A stretch of DNA of 64,000 nt from Xestospongia muta. Its lineage: Eukaryota; Porifera; Demospongiae; Haplosclerida; Petrosiidae. The notes under the pieces were generated by a model. It was not told the DNA's origin. It made no database searches and was given only the letters and a program-made list of their open reading frames with translations. The position numbers and the translations under genes are program-made. The DNA is taken from contig OY848917.1 of assembly GCA_963693285.1 (NCBI GenBank), positions 12,400,192 to 12,464,191 of the forward strand, written 5' to 3'. Below, in pieces: positions 12,619 through 47,505 of the stretch. The number at the start of each line of letters is the position of its first letter. Position 1 is the stretch's first letter.

Positions 12619-14307
12619 ATGACTTACCATGATGTGACGGTTTTGGGAGCTGGCTGGTCTGGTGTACTAGCCACTAAATACATGAAAGAAGAAGGCCTCA
12701 CTGTAGTTGCATTGGAAAGGAGAGATGGCATTGGAGGACTCTGGTATTACTCTGACGATCCGAAAGAGAAAACGGTCATGAAATCGACACGTACTACGTC
12801 TTCGTCTTCGTTTACCGAAATGTCCGATTATCCCTATACAGACCAAATGGGAGAGTTTCCCCACCATTCTCAGGTGCTTGACTATTTAAAGTCTTATTGC
12901 GAAAACTTTGACCTCTTCCGACACATTCGTTTCAACACTACCGTGGAAAAAGTTGAGAAGAAAGGTGATTTGTGGTATGCATACACTTCTACGGGAAATA
13001 CTTTTACTAGCAAGTTTTTGATTGTCTGTACTGGCGAGCCTGTAGCCGATGATCCACGCAATTCCGTTTTTGCCAACTTTAAAGGCATTGTTTATCATGC
13101 TCAGGAAATCAAGGAGCCATTGGAAGAGCATCGAAACTGCAGGCTCTTGGTTTTTGGTGGAGGTGAAACTGCAGCTGACATTTGTCAAGAATGGCTGGAT
13201 TACACGAATTTGATTTACTGGAGTGCTCCAAGAGGTCAGAGTTTCTTTCGAAGATACGGGAAGGTTATGCCTTGGAATGCCCCTTCCGTTTATGATCAAG
13301 TATCGTCTTATGCGCTTCACTGTATTTCACCTTGGTGGAAGAGCAAACCAGGGTTCCAATGGATGTGTAGGTGGACTACTGGTGGTTCACTACTTGCCTA
13401 TCAAGGCCATGGCATACCAGAATGGAAACATGATGCTGAAAATATGCACTATTTTATTAATAAGAATGGACATGTCCTCGATCTAATTGATTACAAAAAA
13501 TTTTTTCCAAAAGGTGCCATTGAGTCATGCAATGGAAAGGAAGTCACTTTTGCTGATGGTTCCAAACAAGAGTTTGATGTTGTGATCGTATCTACTGGAT
13601 ATAGTACTGCATTTGATTATCTTCCAGAGCAATATACTCAGAAAACATTCCGTCAAAGATACAAGCATGTCATGGATAATGACGATCCAACTTTATCATT
13701 TATTGGATTTGTTCGACCTGTCTTAGCTTCAATGCCTGCTTTAGCTGAAATACAATCAAGATGGGTAGCTAAAGTCTACAGTGGTAAACTTGAATTGAAA
13801 TCTAAAGAGGAGAGGCTGAAGGTCACTAAAGCTGACGGAGATTACTGGACAAAATATTTTTCTCCAGGTTCGCAGCGTTTGGATAGAATTGTCGAAGGAA
13901 CAAAATATTTTTGGGACATGGCTAAATTGGCAGGTGTTTGTCCAAATTTTATGAATCTTTTTAGGAAAAGTATCTACCATTGGTATGTAGCTCTTCTTTC
14001 TCCTTTCAATCCTGGCTATATTAGGCTTAACGAGTCTGAACATGAAGACAAAGTCATTGCAACTATGGACAAGCATCGACGGAAAGTAACAGTTACTGAT
14101 TTCCATCTCATCATTGTTTTCTTTTGTCGCATGATTTGGCTCGAATGGTGGCTAACTCAACTTGACAAGATCAAATACAAAACACAGACCTCTAAGTATT
14201 GGCCACCAGTGAGGGATTCTCGCCCTGTGCGAATTGCTGACTGGGTGTGGTGTATACCTAAGAGATTGGCTTATGATAATAAAACACCTCTGCCTGATTA
14301 TAACTGA
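12619..14307 (+). CDS. flavin-containing monooxygenase, single exon
   Basis: This intact 562-residue protein has the full FMO layout. The FAD-binding Rossmann motif GAGWSG is at about residues 11-16, followed by the ERRDGIGGLW segment. The FMO identifying motif FKGIVYHAQE is near residue 154. The NADPH-binding motif FGGGETAADI is near residue 180, and STGYS near residue 329 matches the conserved ATG/STGY signature. A hydrophobic segment (FHLIIVFFCRMIWLEW) lies near residue 496. The length agrees with animal FMOs of about 530-560 residues. Such enzymes oxidise soft nucleophilic N and S atoms using NADPH and O2, usually on the ER membrane. The start follows a purine-rich leader and lies only a few residues before the GxGxxG motif, as in the family. 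It has no introns, unlike its neighbours. Which FMO orthologue it is cannot be told. Confidence 0.93.
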   Translation: MTYHDVTVLGAGWSGVLATKYMKEEGLTVVALERRDGIGGLWYYSDDPKEKTVMKSTRTTSSSSFTEMSDYPYTDQMGEFPHHSQVLDYLKSYCENFDLFRHIRFNTTVEKVEKKGDLWYAYTSTGNTFTSKFLIVCTGEPVADDPRNSVFANFKGIVYHAQEIKEPLEEHRNCRLLVFGGGETAADICQEWLDYTNLIYWSAPRGQSFFRRYGKVMPWNAPSVYDQVSSYALHCISPWWKSKPGFQWMCRWTTGGSLLAYQGHGIPEWKHDAENMHYFINKNGHVLDLIDYKKFFPKGAIESCNGKEVTFADGSKQEFDVVIVSTGYSTAFDYLPEQYTQKTFRQRYKHVMDNDDPTLSFIGFVRPVLASMPALAEIQSRWVAKVYSGKLELKSKEERLKVTKADGDYWTKYFSPGSQRLDRIVEGTKYFWDMAKLAGVCPNFMNLFRKSIYHWYVALLSPFNPGYIRLNESEHEDKVIATMDKHRRKVTVTDFHLIIVFFCRMIWLEWWLTQLDKIKYKTQTSKYWPPVRDSRPVRIADWVWCIPKRLAYDNKTPLPDYN

Positions 14308-15062
14308 TAATGTAATTGTTTTTGTTTTAAATTGATTTTTGGTTGATTTGTTCCTTAATAATTTCAACATTTAATTAATTAAGTGTGCTCAGTATTGTTG
14401 CTTACCTACTGATTGGTGCCTGAACTTTCGTCAACAGCCTGACTAGATAGTTTACAAGTATGGTCCTACATGACAATATTCAACCACTAATCATCGCTCT
14501 GTAGAATGATGCAGTTGTTCATTGAAATCTTTTCCTTCAAAAAAATATGGCTAAAAATGCGTACCCCGAGTGCTGTATAATCTGACACGGTTACTAGTTT
14601 GGTGTCTACATCGTGCTTTTGGCTGAATGTGTTGCTACTGGCTAAACGAGCTGCTACCGTTTAAAGGAACTGCGAAAGTTTTGTTTGAAGGTATAATAAC
14701 CTTTGTGTTAATGGAATAAACTTTAGAAACAAAAGATAGTATGGGTACAATTGAGGTAGATCTAATATGATGAGGTGAAAATATGCGAGGAGAGAGTTTA
14801 CTAGTCTAGTAGTTTTTTGTATTCACATGGCCTTGTTTTTCTCCAAGGTGTTTTATATTCTGTCATTCATTAAAATATTGGGCGAAGTGTATAAACAACG
14901 TAGTCTAGTGGCTAGATAACTGGCACAAGTCAATACTTTGATGTGTGTACTTTATGGGTTTGGGTGATGTGTAATGTTTAGATTGATAGTACACAGTGAA
15001 GTATTGACTTCCTGCTGGTACTGTAACCCTTAATATTATTTGTACAGGTTTAACTGAATGAC

Positions 15063-16731
15063 GTGAGTTGTCTGTTTCGTGACCGGACATTCAGATCAGC
15101 AACAATATCACCACCACGATCATTTCCATTGACCACAATTCCTTTGAGACCTCCTGTTTATAAGGAATATTGTGAAGAACAAATATGCAGAACATATGAG
15201 GCTGTTCAAGAAGGAGCATCAGTGAGACATGCAGCAGAACAGTATGGCATTCCAAGATCAACATTAAGTGATCGCATCACTGGTAAAGTTAAATTTGGAG
15301 CTCATAGTGGACCTGAATGGTACTTGTCAAGTGAGGAGGAGAAAGAACTTGTCAGTTTTATCTGTCAATCAGCGAGAATGGGATATGCTAAAACTCGGAC
15401 AGAAGTTTTGGCAATAGTAGAAAATTTTCTATCTTCTAAAGGCAAGAAAGTTACTCTCTCTAATGGGTGGTGGTTGTCATTCAAGAAAAGACATCCTACC
15501 ATAACTCTCAGAACTGTTGAAAAGCTGTCATATGCAATCTTGTAGTGAGTGATTCAGGTATTATAAACAGATACTTTGATCTTTTGGAGCAGACCCTATT
15601 AGAAAATGATTTAATAGATAAACCATCACAGATTTTTAATTGTGATGAATTTGGTCTTTCACTTGATCATATTCCTTTATCTGTAAATGCCATTAGAGGG
15701 CATTAACATCCTCGAGCAGTAACATCAGTACTAGCCTGTTTCAATGCAGCTGGTCAAGTCCTGCCACCACTAGTTATTCTAGGAAGGAAATCTCTAAATC
15801 CAGATCTTACAAAAAATGAAGTACCAGGAGCTATTTATGGTTTAACTTCTAAAGGATAGATGGATTCTGAAATCTTCCTGAACTGGTTCACACACCATTT
15901 TCTTGTCCATTCCCCATCGTCAAGACCAATTCTGCTTCTTCTTGATGGCCATTCTACTCATTACAATCCTAGCTTTGTAAGAAGAGCAGCTGAGGAGAAG
16001 GTGATAGTATTCTGCTTACCTCCCAACACGACCGACCCACTTGATTCAAGATGATAATGATCAAACTGGATCTCATCTATCACACAGTTTGTCTTTAAGT
16101 AAGCAAAGACCACAATTAGTATGCCAAATCTTCACTGAGAACGGATGTTTGTTGAACAGGGCCTACTAAACATGGAACTAGTGTAGGAACTCTTGGGCGT
16201 GGAACTAGCGCAACTGACAAGTCTCAATTACATAACTCATCTCCGTGTAAGACATATACATGTACTATTTTACTGAATATTAATGTATAGGTACTAATGG
16301 TCGAACAGGGTCTAGAATTAATGCATCTTATGGACATGGAACTAATGTAGGAACTCATGGTCGTGGAACTAGTGCAAGTGCCGAGTGTCAATCATGTAAC
16401 TCATCTCCAAGTAAGATATACTGAATATTAATGTATAGGTACTAATGGTCAAACAGGATCTAGAACTAATGCATCTCGTGGACGTGGAACTAATGTAGGA
16501 ACTAGAGAGTCTCCTGAGCATGATGATAATGTAATAGATGGCTCTTTCTCACCTGCTATTAGTGGCAGAAGTGATACAGTTTGCCCAGCTTGTGACACCA
16601 ATTTCAATAAAGATTGGGTGGCTTGTGATAGGTGTGACACTTGGTTCCACGTAGAGTGCACAAGTATTCCATTGGAAATGTACTCTAAAATCGATATAAT
16701 GACTTGGTTTTGTTCTGAATGTGAAATCTAA
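15063..16731 (+). pseudogene. pogo transposase with C-terminal PHD finger, decayed
   Basis: Order of parts: a Psq-type helix-turn-helix (GASVRHAAEQYGIPRSTLSDR, about 15210-15280); a CENP-B/Tc5-type second DNA-binding domain (RMGYAKTRTEVL to WWLSFKKRHP); a DDE_1 core with FNCDEFGLS (first Asp, about 15640), LLLLDGHSTHYNP (second Asp, about 15946) and CLPPNTTDPLD (third); three repeated Gly/Thr/Arg-rich exons; and a PHD finger with CPAC, CDRC, WFHVEC and WFCSEC at 16590-16728, ending at TAA/TAG near 16731. Damage: a frameshift near 15538, in-frame stops near 15706 and 15857, and TGA TAA right after the third catalytic block. A PHD reader on a pogo transposase could steer insertion toward modified histones; that is inference. 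Confidence 0.75.
16144..16510 (+). repeat. three tandem copies of a Gly/Thr-rich exon unit
   Basis: The unit is about 147-150 bp. Each copy has a block near ggaactaatgtaggaactc and, for the first two, a following gtaaga donor and a tgtatag acceptor. In frame it reads GTNVGT and HGRGTSA-type repeats. The copies start near 16144, 16291 and 16439, and the last runs into the PHD finger. Exon duplication has thus lengthened the linker between the DDE core and the PHD finger. Confidence 0.6.
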
Positions 16732-16955
16732 GTTTTGTTTAGCAATAAAACTGATAAAACACTGATGCTATCCGATCATCCGGATGCTATTTTAATAATG
16801 GGCCTGTCCGATTATACAGCACTCAGGGTACGCATTTTTAGCTTATCCATACTTTTTTGATGGATAAAGATTTCAATGGACAACTGCATCATTCTACAGA
16901 GCGATGATTAGTTCTTGAATGTTGTCAAGTAGGACCATACTTGTAAACTATCTAG

Positions 16956-17455
16956 ATAGCATTTTTCAACCTACAAAAATACAGTCTTCTGTCCGATATT
17001 CCGAAATTTCGGCGAGCCATGTTTAAAGTGCCACTACTCAAGCGTGGAGACTCTGAAGCTCATGAATCTTGGAATAATAAAAGTACAGTTCTTTAGCATT
17101 CATTTAAGATGCTAGGTGCTTTGATCAGTCACTGTTAGCATTCAAACACAATGTCCGAATATACGTGACGTCCAAACATTGATCTATTACTCTAATACAC
17201 CAGACTAGTGACCTCCCAAAACATCACATTGTGCTAAGTCATTTTGTTTTGAAAAGTATTGCTTATATTGAGTAGACCCTAAACTTACTAATACCCATTG
17301 TTTTCCACAGTTAAGACCTCGTAACCCTTGACTCCCATGTATAACTCATAGAACAATAAACTTTTAAAAAGCAGTTATCAATATGCAAATTTATATAACT
17401 TGTATACTGTTTCATAATAAGATACAACAAAAGGAAACAATAAATTAATTTCAAT
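16956..17455. other. spacer between pogo element and METAP2 3' end
   Basis: No gene is seen. It includes the METAP2 3' flank on the minus strand; an ATTAAA-type hexamer overlaps the METAP2 stop region, and no canonical AATAAA stands out. Confidence 0.5.
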
Positions 17456-29839
<12,384 letters not shown>

Positions 29840-29841
29840 TA

Positions 29842-32800
29842 TTCATCAATATATCTATATTGTATGGATGAGTATGTCATAGTGATATACAAAGAACATC
29901 CACTTTATATGGGATTTCTAGTTTATTACTCTCATGAACAGCTAGTACTCTAGACTTTACATATATTAACACAAGTTAAAAGATATATTGAATGGTACAA
30001 ACCATTTCTCAATATAGCTTATTCCTAACCTGAGATATAACAGAGTCAGTGGCCAAGCTAAGATTGGACAGAATAAGGTTATTGAAATGTCAACTATTAT
30101 ATTATATTGTGGGTATACTGGCAAGCAGAAATTTGGCACCGACTTAATATTGACAAATGAATTCTAAGTTTCTAAATTTGTCAAATCACCTAAAGTTTGG
30201 TAATATTAAATAACTTGGCAATATTAATTATTAATATCCAAATAAGGTGGGGCTCATACTAAGGTCATTATCATAATTCAAGAGTTACACGTATTCATAT
30301 TCCCTTTCATGATAAAAACAAATTATAATAAAATAGCTAGTCTTTCCTGTCTAAAAGTATAGCCATTTCTGAAGTTAACAAATCTGGTAAACTTCTGTAA
30401 ACATAACCACCAGTCTTTCATGAAAATGTAATAGCATGTCAGTCATAGTTTAAAACCTTGGTGTAGAGGTTGTCTTAAGACTGATAGATTAAAAGATTAG
30501 CAATTTAAAGATCCACTATATACTTAATCTAAACCACAAAGTATCTTCTGCTTGCTTTGCACATTTAGCTAAATGGGTGTGTCAATGAAATACATGTTTA
30601 AAGCTTCAGACCCACAAAGATAAAGAAATTAAACGTTTGTTTATATATTGACTCCTAACATGAAGTTGGCATTTAAACAATTAGTCTAATACATACATGT
30701 ATTAGACTAGCTAGTAGAAGCTGTGGAGAAAACAAGAAATGCTAGACTATAGTCTAATATATGTACATGGAGATGTATATAAGGGTTAAGCTTCCAGAAT
30801 AGCCTGTACTTGTACAACGACTACAGTCACCACACTCACAGAATACACTAAACAGTCAAGCTCTCTCAGTACAATATTGTTAACTCCATTTCATATCATT
30901 AACCGATTTCTCTCTCTTTAACATAACTCCATATAACTATTACTTACCTAGGAACTTGTTTAGTAACAGTAACGAAGTCTTATATTAGAAAACAGGCCAA
31001 GATCAGTCAGAATATACCGAGTCACTTACTTCCCCTTTCATGCTGACAGTGAATCAACGTGATTTGTAAGGGCATCAAATAGAATTGTTGTTTTATACCG
31101 TATATGTCCGATAGCTATTTACTACTCTATTTAGGCAGCATTTAATGATTGCCGTAAAAGTCGAATAGAAGAAGAAGACTTTATAGGCTAAAAGGCATCA
31201 AAAGGAGTCTTGAATTGGACCAAATTTGGTTATCTGTCGATTTTTAAAGGCACTATTTTGACAGGTTAGAAAACAAAACTTTTAAAGTTTCATTCAGCTT
31301 TTAAAGTGTCAATAGAGTTGTAACGAATGTCTCACACTTGATTTGATTGTAGTTTGTAGTATTTTGAGCTGTTTTTGTATTTGAAATGACGATTTGGATG
31401 TTCTTTTTGTTTTTTCCACGTATATACTCTGTACATGTAAATAAATGAACTGTAGTGACTGTTGGTTTGGTTTGTGGTTGGTAGTATTACAAAATCATAG
31501 TAGTATTATTAAGAATAGTGTCTAGAAGATTTTTCCAAAAGCAAACCTTAATACCTTCTTTACATCAAGAAATGTGGAGACTGGATAGAATAAAACTACC
31601 TGTGTAACTGAGACAAACATAATGCCATTGATTTTAGTTTGACAGATATTGCACGCATTTTATAGTCATCTAGCTTTTTGAAATGCCTTACTAATGAACA
31701 CAGTAATCATGAGCGTTATCTAAACTTCATTGTTTTAATTGTAACGTCAAAACACTAACGGAACAATATAGTACAATTGTATTGTAGTTTGTTTTAATGT
31801 GTCATTGTTAACTGAATCAATTATTATTTGATTTGCATAACTCAGTATAATTATATTGATTTAGTTAACGGTAATAAAATTTATAGTTAAAACAATAATT
31901 ATACTGTTGTATCTTGTGTTACATGGAGTATTAAATTGAATATAGTATCCAATTAGTTTAAAATTAGAGGGTCCGCCATTTGTCTCCAACGTATATATTT
32001 ATAATGTATATTTTTTTGAGTTCTCTACTGTTTTATTATTCATGATTTGAGGATAAATACGACCTGTTAATACTGAGCTAATACACAATTTACTATGATG
32101 AGGTGTGTGTGAACTTGTCTCTATGATCACACTCCATCAGTATAAGTTATGTCTTCAAATACAGGCATAATATTTCCTGCCTTGTAACTTCATCTATTGA
32201 TCATCTTTGTAACAGAATGTCATAGTCATAATGATGAAACATGTGGTGACATTAAGTAGATATCATGATAGTTTAGATATCTTTGTCTATATGAGGATAT
32301 TAGATAGTACTAGACGATTGTTATAAGATTTGTTTTATATAAACATCAGTGTACTATACATATTATATTGTGTTATAGGTCAGTAATGTTGTAATAACTT
32401 GTGTTATTATGATTGTCATATTTATCCTCATAGACAAGTATATTATTATTATGTATTGAAACTGTTGGAAGGTAATCTATAATTAGCAAATATTTGACCA
32501 TATATTGTACAAAATATCCTTCAATTCCTTGTAATGTGTACAGCAAAAAAGTAATTTATTAATAATTATAGTACAACCGAAAGTATCTTATTAATGATAA
32601 ACAAGTAAGTCTTTCAATTAAAAAATTTAACCATTTAAATGGAGTAAGTGCAATTTTCTCAATTTATATGAGCTTCTAAATTGAATTGTTTGTCTCTGTT
32701 GTCCTCATATATATAGCTAGTCTCCTAAACAAACCACACCCACTGAAAGACTTTGTCCACCCACTCATCATAGTAGTATGATCTTTGAAGTGTAGGCACA

Positions 32801-35800
32801 GTATCTTTAGACATTGTCTTCTATTAGTAACAGCTTCCCAACTAACATAACAATTACATAATATTATAACTAATATTTCATAATTGTCAAGATCAAATAG
32901 ATTATTGAATGCATTTTTAATAATTTGACTGGCCAATATAAGACCTCTACTAAAGTACATTATAACCTCTAGGACACCTCTTTTCATATTCAGGACATTT
33001 GTTCTCATACTAATATTTTAATGTATTGATCAACCTCTTTTTTGAGGATGTTCTCTATAGTTTGTAAGTCTATTTACAAGACAGGTTCTACCACTAGTTC
33101 GTAGTGATCACTGTTGCATCACATGCTTCGTAAAGTTGTTTTAACAGTTGTATACATACACTTTATTTTGTGTTTGAAAACACTATGTCAGTCAGTTAAA
33201 GTGTAGATTATGTATTAATTACATGTAGGCGGTGACTGACATCTTGTCATTTGATTACTTTCTGTATGTAGTTAGTTGTAAATAGATATGTTAGTATAAT
33301 ATTACTAACTAGATGGTGAGTACGATAGATTATGTATACTGAGAATTGGGAATGCTCTAGTAACAACTCATATAATGTAATGGTCAGTATAGTATGTGCT
33401 GGTAGTTTAGTACATACTAAAGTGAGTTAATGTGATTTTTACACATCATTAATTTTGACGTTTGCACAAACTAAGTTCATATACCCTAAGCTTACTATTG
33501 CTTGTATCTACTAAATTCACTATTGCTTGTAGTTACAAACTTTACTACTAATTTTAATGATTTTAATCTGCTTAGATTTACCTGATACATCATCTTAGCT
33601 ATCCCCAATTTATACCAGGTGTAACTTTAACAATTATTATAGTAGTCTCTGAAGTCCTTAAATCAAGGTTAATGATGTAGACAAGGTACAATGATACTGA
33701 TAGTATAAATGACCTACAATTGAACCTGAGGACACTCTGAGGTGAAGACACCTCCCTATACTACTATTCCAATGTACTTATTAAAGTAAAGCCATACCCA
33801 TTGTTATGACATGTGTTAAAATGAGCTTATGTTAGAAAATACAGCTGTCTCTATCTATATCTTGTCAAATCAGAAGCTATACAATGTTATTAGACAGATT
33901 ATGATAGAGACAACTTTTGAAGACCTAGTAAGCATCATCAAAGCCTTTGACAGTGTGCATATCCCAACACAACTAATGCTATTACCAGCATCCTCTTTGT
34001 TAAGTAGAGATATCACATTAAAATTGTAAAAGAGGTTTTATATATAAATTTGAGATCAAATTAACTCGTTTGTCAGTTTTATATTTACATGTCAGTGTTA
34101 TTACAATGTACCAATTATACATGACCTTAAACATGAAAATATTCAGTTATTGATTGCCTCTTATAAAACTTAAAATTGACATAACTATAACTGACCTATC
34201 ACTTGTTTATTTATTATCACTATTATATCATATAGCTGTTAATGTCATATCTTTGGATTAATGTGTGGTTAATAGATGACTTGTATTAAGAGGCTTTATG
34301 GTTAACGTAATACTCATTTGTTTTGTTAACAAGCATACATTTTGTAAAATCACAGCTGTCAGTAATATCAATGTTGTCGTTTGATAATGCTCTGATCAAC
34401 TCAGCTTGGTTTATATACTGTACATAGATGTATATAGTGTTTAGATTTTGATACCATTTTCTCTAATTATTGGAATTTTGAACAATATTTTCTAATTATT
34501 TGAAAGAGAAATTGAATTATTAAATGTGTTCCTTAAGTGTTCAAACACCATATCTCATGAATGTTAATTTTATTTCAATTTCAAAGTATAAAATAATTAT
34601 TTGAATTAATACATGGTTGTTTCAAAATGTACATGTACATGTACATGTACCCTCTATTATAGTGGTAAGATTTACATGTAGGTAGTGTCCCAGGATATTA
34701 GTTGTCTATTCACAGTGGAGGAGGATGGTGGGAGTATTGTACACATTATGTATGATATGATACATTTAAACTGTAGGAGTACTGATATAAAATCTATAAA
34801 GAAGAATTTGACTACATTACACACAATCCCTCCACTTTTTGTATTTATCCTCTGTTATTTAAAGGTTGCTCAGTAAATTCAATATCATTTTATTACAAGT
34901 GCTTTGGTAATGGCTAGGATTAATTACAAGTAATTACAGCTTTAATAAGAGTTTCTAACAATAATTTTTGATTTAAAATGAGTACCATGTTTTACTCGTC
35001 ACTCACTATACACATGTACTATACAGTGTATGAGTGAATGTTTCATTGGACCTTTCCTTAGTTCTTTCTATCTAACATATATAACTGTTTATTAACTCTT
35101 TGACTTAGAATGAGTCATGATGACTGTGTCAGTATAGTTTATTATTATTATTATTATTAGTTCTGTTTGTTATGCTTATGTTATTATAAAATTTAGTTTA
35201 TTTTATAATGGTTACAAACTAGGCTATTTTAAATCAGCATTATAGCAAGTCTGGAATAAGAAGGACTAACAATGTCAGTCAAAGGTACTATAGCTATAAT
35301 GTCCTGTGTAGATATTACCAGTATAGAGTGCTAACTAAGTGGATATAGTCGGGACACTGTATTATAGTATTAGGACATACTGTGTATTTTCCTTAGTTCT
35401 TTTATTTGGGACACTTGACATGCCAGGTGGTCCTATGGACATGTATGTATTGTAGTGGTATGTTTGTTTTCATTGTTTTACTTATTGTTGTTATATACAA
35501 CTATTGTGGATGTTCCAAATAAATTAACCCACATACACTCACTCATAGGAATAGATAAACAATGATTTTATCAATTGTGTTATTACGTATATTTACTATA
35601 TTATATTACCATTGAATGTAGTTGTGAAATCACATATAGTTGTGTCTACATGTCATCTGTTAAATGTATAGTATGTGTGTACAGCTATAATGCTACACTT
35701 AGTATATTGCGTAATGACAGCTATTGTTGTCTCGTAGAAAATGTTATTGGGTGTATACTGGTCTGCCAAATGTCAGTTTGTATCCTAAATGTCATAACAA

Positions 35801-36130
35801 TGAAGTCACAATGAGTCTATATCCTTTATAATGAGCTCATAATAGCAATGATATCAGATAATATATCAATTTTAGAACAAGTCTCCTATTAAAAAGACAC
35901 TATTTTATGATAACACTTGCAATACAAATTTCTCCACCACATTGACATACTCAATTGAAATTATTCATTAAAGTACATTTATATCTAAATTGTTCTACCT
36001 GTACATGTGTATCATTCTTAGAACTTGTGTATCATTTAGTTATGACATTTATATTATAATAAAGAATGTGTGTCTTAAACTATTCATGTTTTGTTTTATA
36101 GGTATATATATATATACCAGTACTTGTGTA
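29842..36130. other. 6.3-kb gene-poor region between METAP2 and CRK promoters
   Basis: The two genes are divergent, so both promoters lie here. Open frames (for example 32676-33008 minus and 34685-34876 plus) are AT-rich and show no motif. Microsatellites: (ATT)n at 35140-35160 and (ACATGT)n near 34628-34650. A perfect hairpin sits at 30683-30708. I see nothing else I can name. Confidence 0.55.
30683..30708. other. perfect 12-bp hairpin
   Basis: agtctaatacat and its exact complement are separated by two bases. It lies about 850 bp upstream of the METAP2 start; no function is known. Confidence 0.5.
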
Positions 36131-46158
<10,028 letters not shown>

Positions 46159-47030
46159 TTTTCTTCTTGTAGAGTCTATCTCCTATTAAAAAGATAATTT
46201 TAACACAAAGCTCTCTATGTTTCTAAGTGTAGTCTAAAGTACACACGCACCTTAACAAAAGTATGTGTTCGGTTTGAGAAAATGTTTTATTTAGTGAAAT
46301 GGACTCTTTCTTATTGTCACAAATTTGGCATGCAGTTTTATTCATGCAGAGACAAGCCATATTATTGTAATTTTGTTTGTGTTCTCTGTGTGTTTTAGTC
46401 CAGTTTTGTACACTATTTAATCAATACTTGTGTTATTGTCAGTTAGTATATCAATTTTCTAACATTATAAACTTATTCATAATTATTGTCTACTTTTCCT
46501 TTGAAGTGGCTTACTTGTCTTGTTTCTTTTGTTGTTTAAATTGTTAAAGTGTTTTGACAATGTTATCAAATCATATGAAACTTTTGTCAACTTTTTTCTT
46601 TATCGTGATTTTTCTTTGTTTAAGAACGTACTTCCTCAATACAATATTAGCAATGTCAACATGAAAATTAATAATTGTTCAATATAAATAATAGAAATGA
46701 TGTACTCTATTGTATATCTTAGTATCGTGGAAAAGAAAATTAGAAATCTCATCTACATAGGTCAAATATAATATGACCTGATTTGCAATAAGGGACCACT
46801 TTTATTAAAACATTTATAATGAGATGTTTTAACAAAAATGGTCCCTTTTCACAAATCAGATCACACATAATTATTATAAAGATTATAATTGGATGTTATA
46901 TAGTAGTAAGTTACTTGTACTACTGACAACTATGTCTTGTAAAACAATACAGCTTATATTGCTACTTGCCAAGAATTAGTTTGTGGTAAAGTTTTCCTTC
47001 CTATGTCTTACTATATGGGATCTTCCCATT
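46159..47030. other. CRK 3' flank
   Basis: No coding evidence apart from the short MITE at 46776-46862. It is presumably CRK 3' UTR followed by spacer. Confidence 0.5.
46776..46862. mobile_element. short MITE, copy A
   Basis: The ends cctgatttgcaataaggga and its near-complement tcccttttcacaaatcag enclose about 87 bp that folds into a long hairpin (aaaacatttat... atgtttt in the centre). The same ends occur around 49363-49592. Confidence 0.65.
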
Positions 47031-47505
47031 ACTACTCTACTATCAATATTAATGAACACTGAAAATATATCCTCCGGTCATACAATATTAATCTTCACTT
47101 GTTTATACTTTAATATAACGTAAGTGATCACTGCTTAGACAGCAATATTACTACTCTATGATCAATATCAATGAACACTGAAAGTATTTCCTCTGGTCAT
47201 ACGATATAGATCTTCACTTGTTTATACTGTATTATAATGTAAGTGATCACTGCTTAGACAACAATATTACTACTCTACGATCAATATCAATGAACACTGA
47301 AAGTATATCCTCTGGTCATACGATATAGATCTTCACTTGTTTATACTGTATTATAATGTAAGTGATCACTGCTTAGACAACAATATTACTACTCTACGAT
47401 CAATATCAATGAACACTGAAAGTATATCCTCTGGTCATACGATATAGATCTTCACTTGTTTATACTGTATTATAACGTAATGATCACTGCTTAGACAACA
47501 ATCTT
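47031..47505. repeat. ~119-bp tandem repeat, four copies
   Basis: The units begin at about 47031, 47151, 47270 and 47389 with actactct, and each contains atgaacactgaaa, ggtcata, cttcacttgtttatact and gtgatcactgcttagac. Copies 2-4 are nearly identical and copy 1 is more diverged. A fifth diverged copy lies at about 47774-47888, followed by a second version of the 47510-47700 flank at about 47940-48140. Confidence 0.85.

Larger units (their letters stand above)
14443..16955. mobile_element. pogo-like DNA transposon with long inverted repeats
   Basis: Inverted repeats of about 130-150 bp run from gatagtttacaagtatggtc (about 14445) to around 14580, and in reverse from about 16815 to 16953. They include the shared blocks aatcatcgctctgtagaatg and tggctaaaaatgcgtacc. 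A TA at each outer edge fits a pogo/Tc1-mariner TA duplication. The interior encodes one pogo transposase gene fused to a PHD finger. The length is about 2.5 kb. Confidence 0.75.

Noticed and set aside
12886..13320. 144-codon minus-strand open frame inside FMO
   Set aside because: It is antisense to an intact, well-matched FMO and shows no motif of its own.
47031..47505. CRISPR-like array
   Set aside because: The units are contiguous 119-bp tandem repeats without unique spacers, in a eukaryotic setting.
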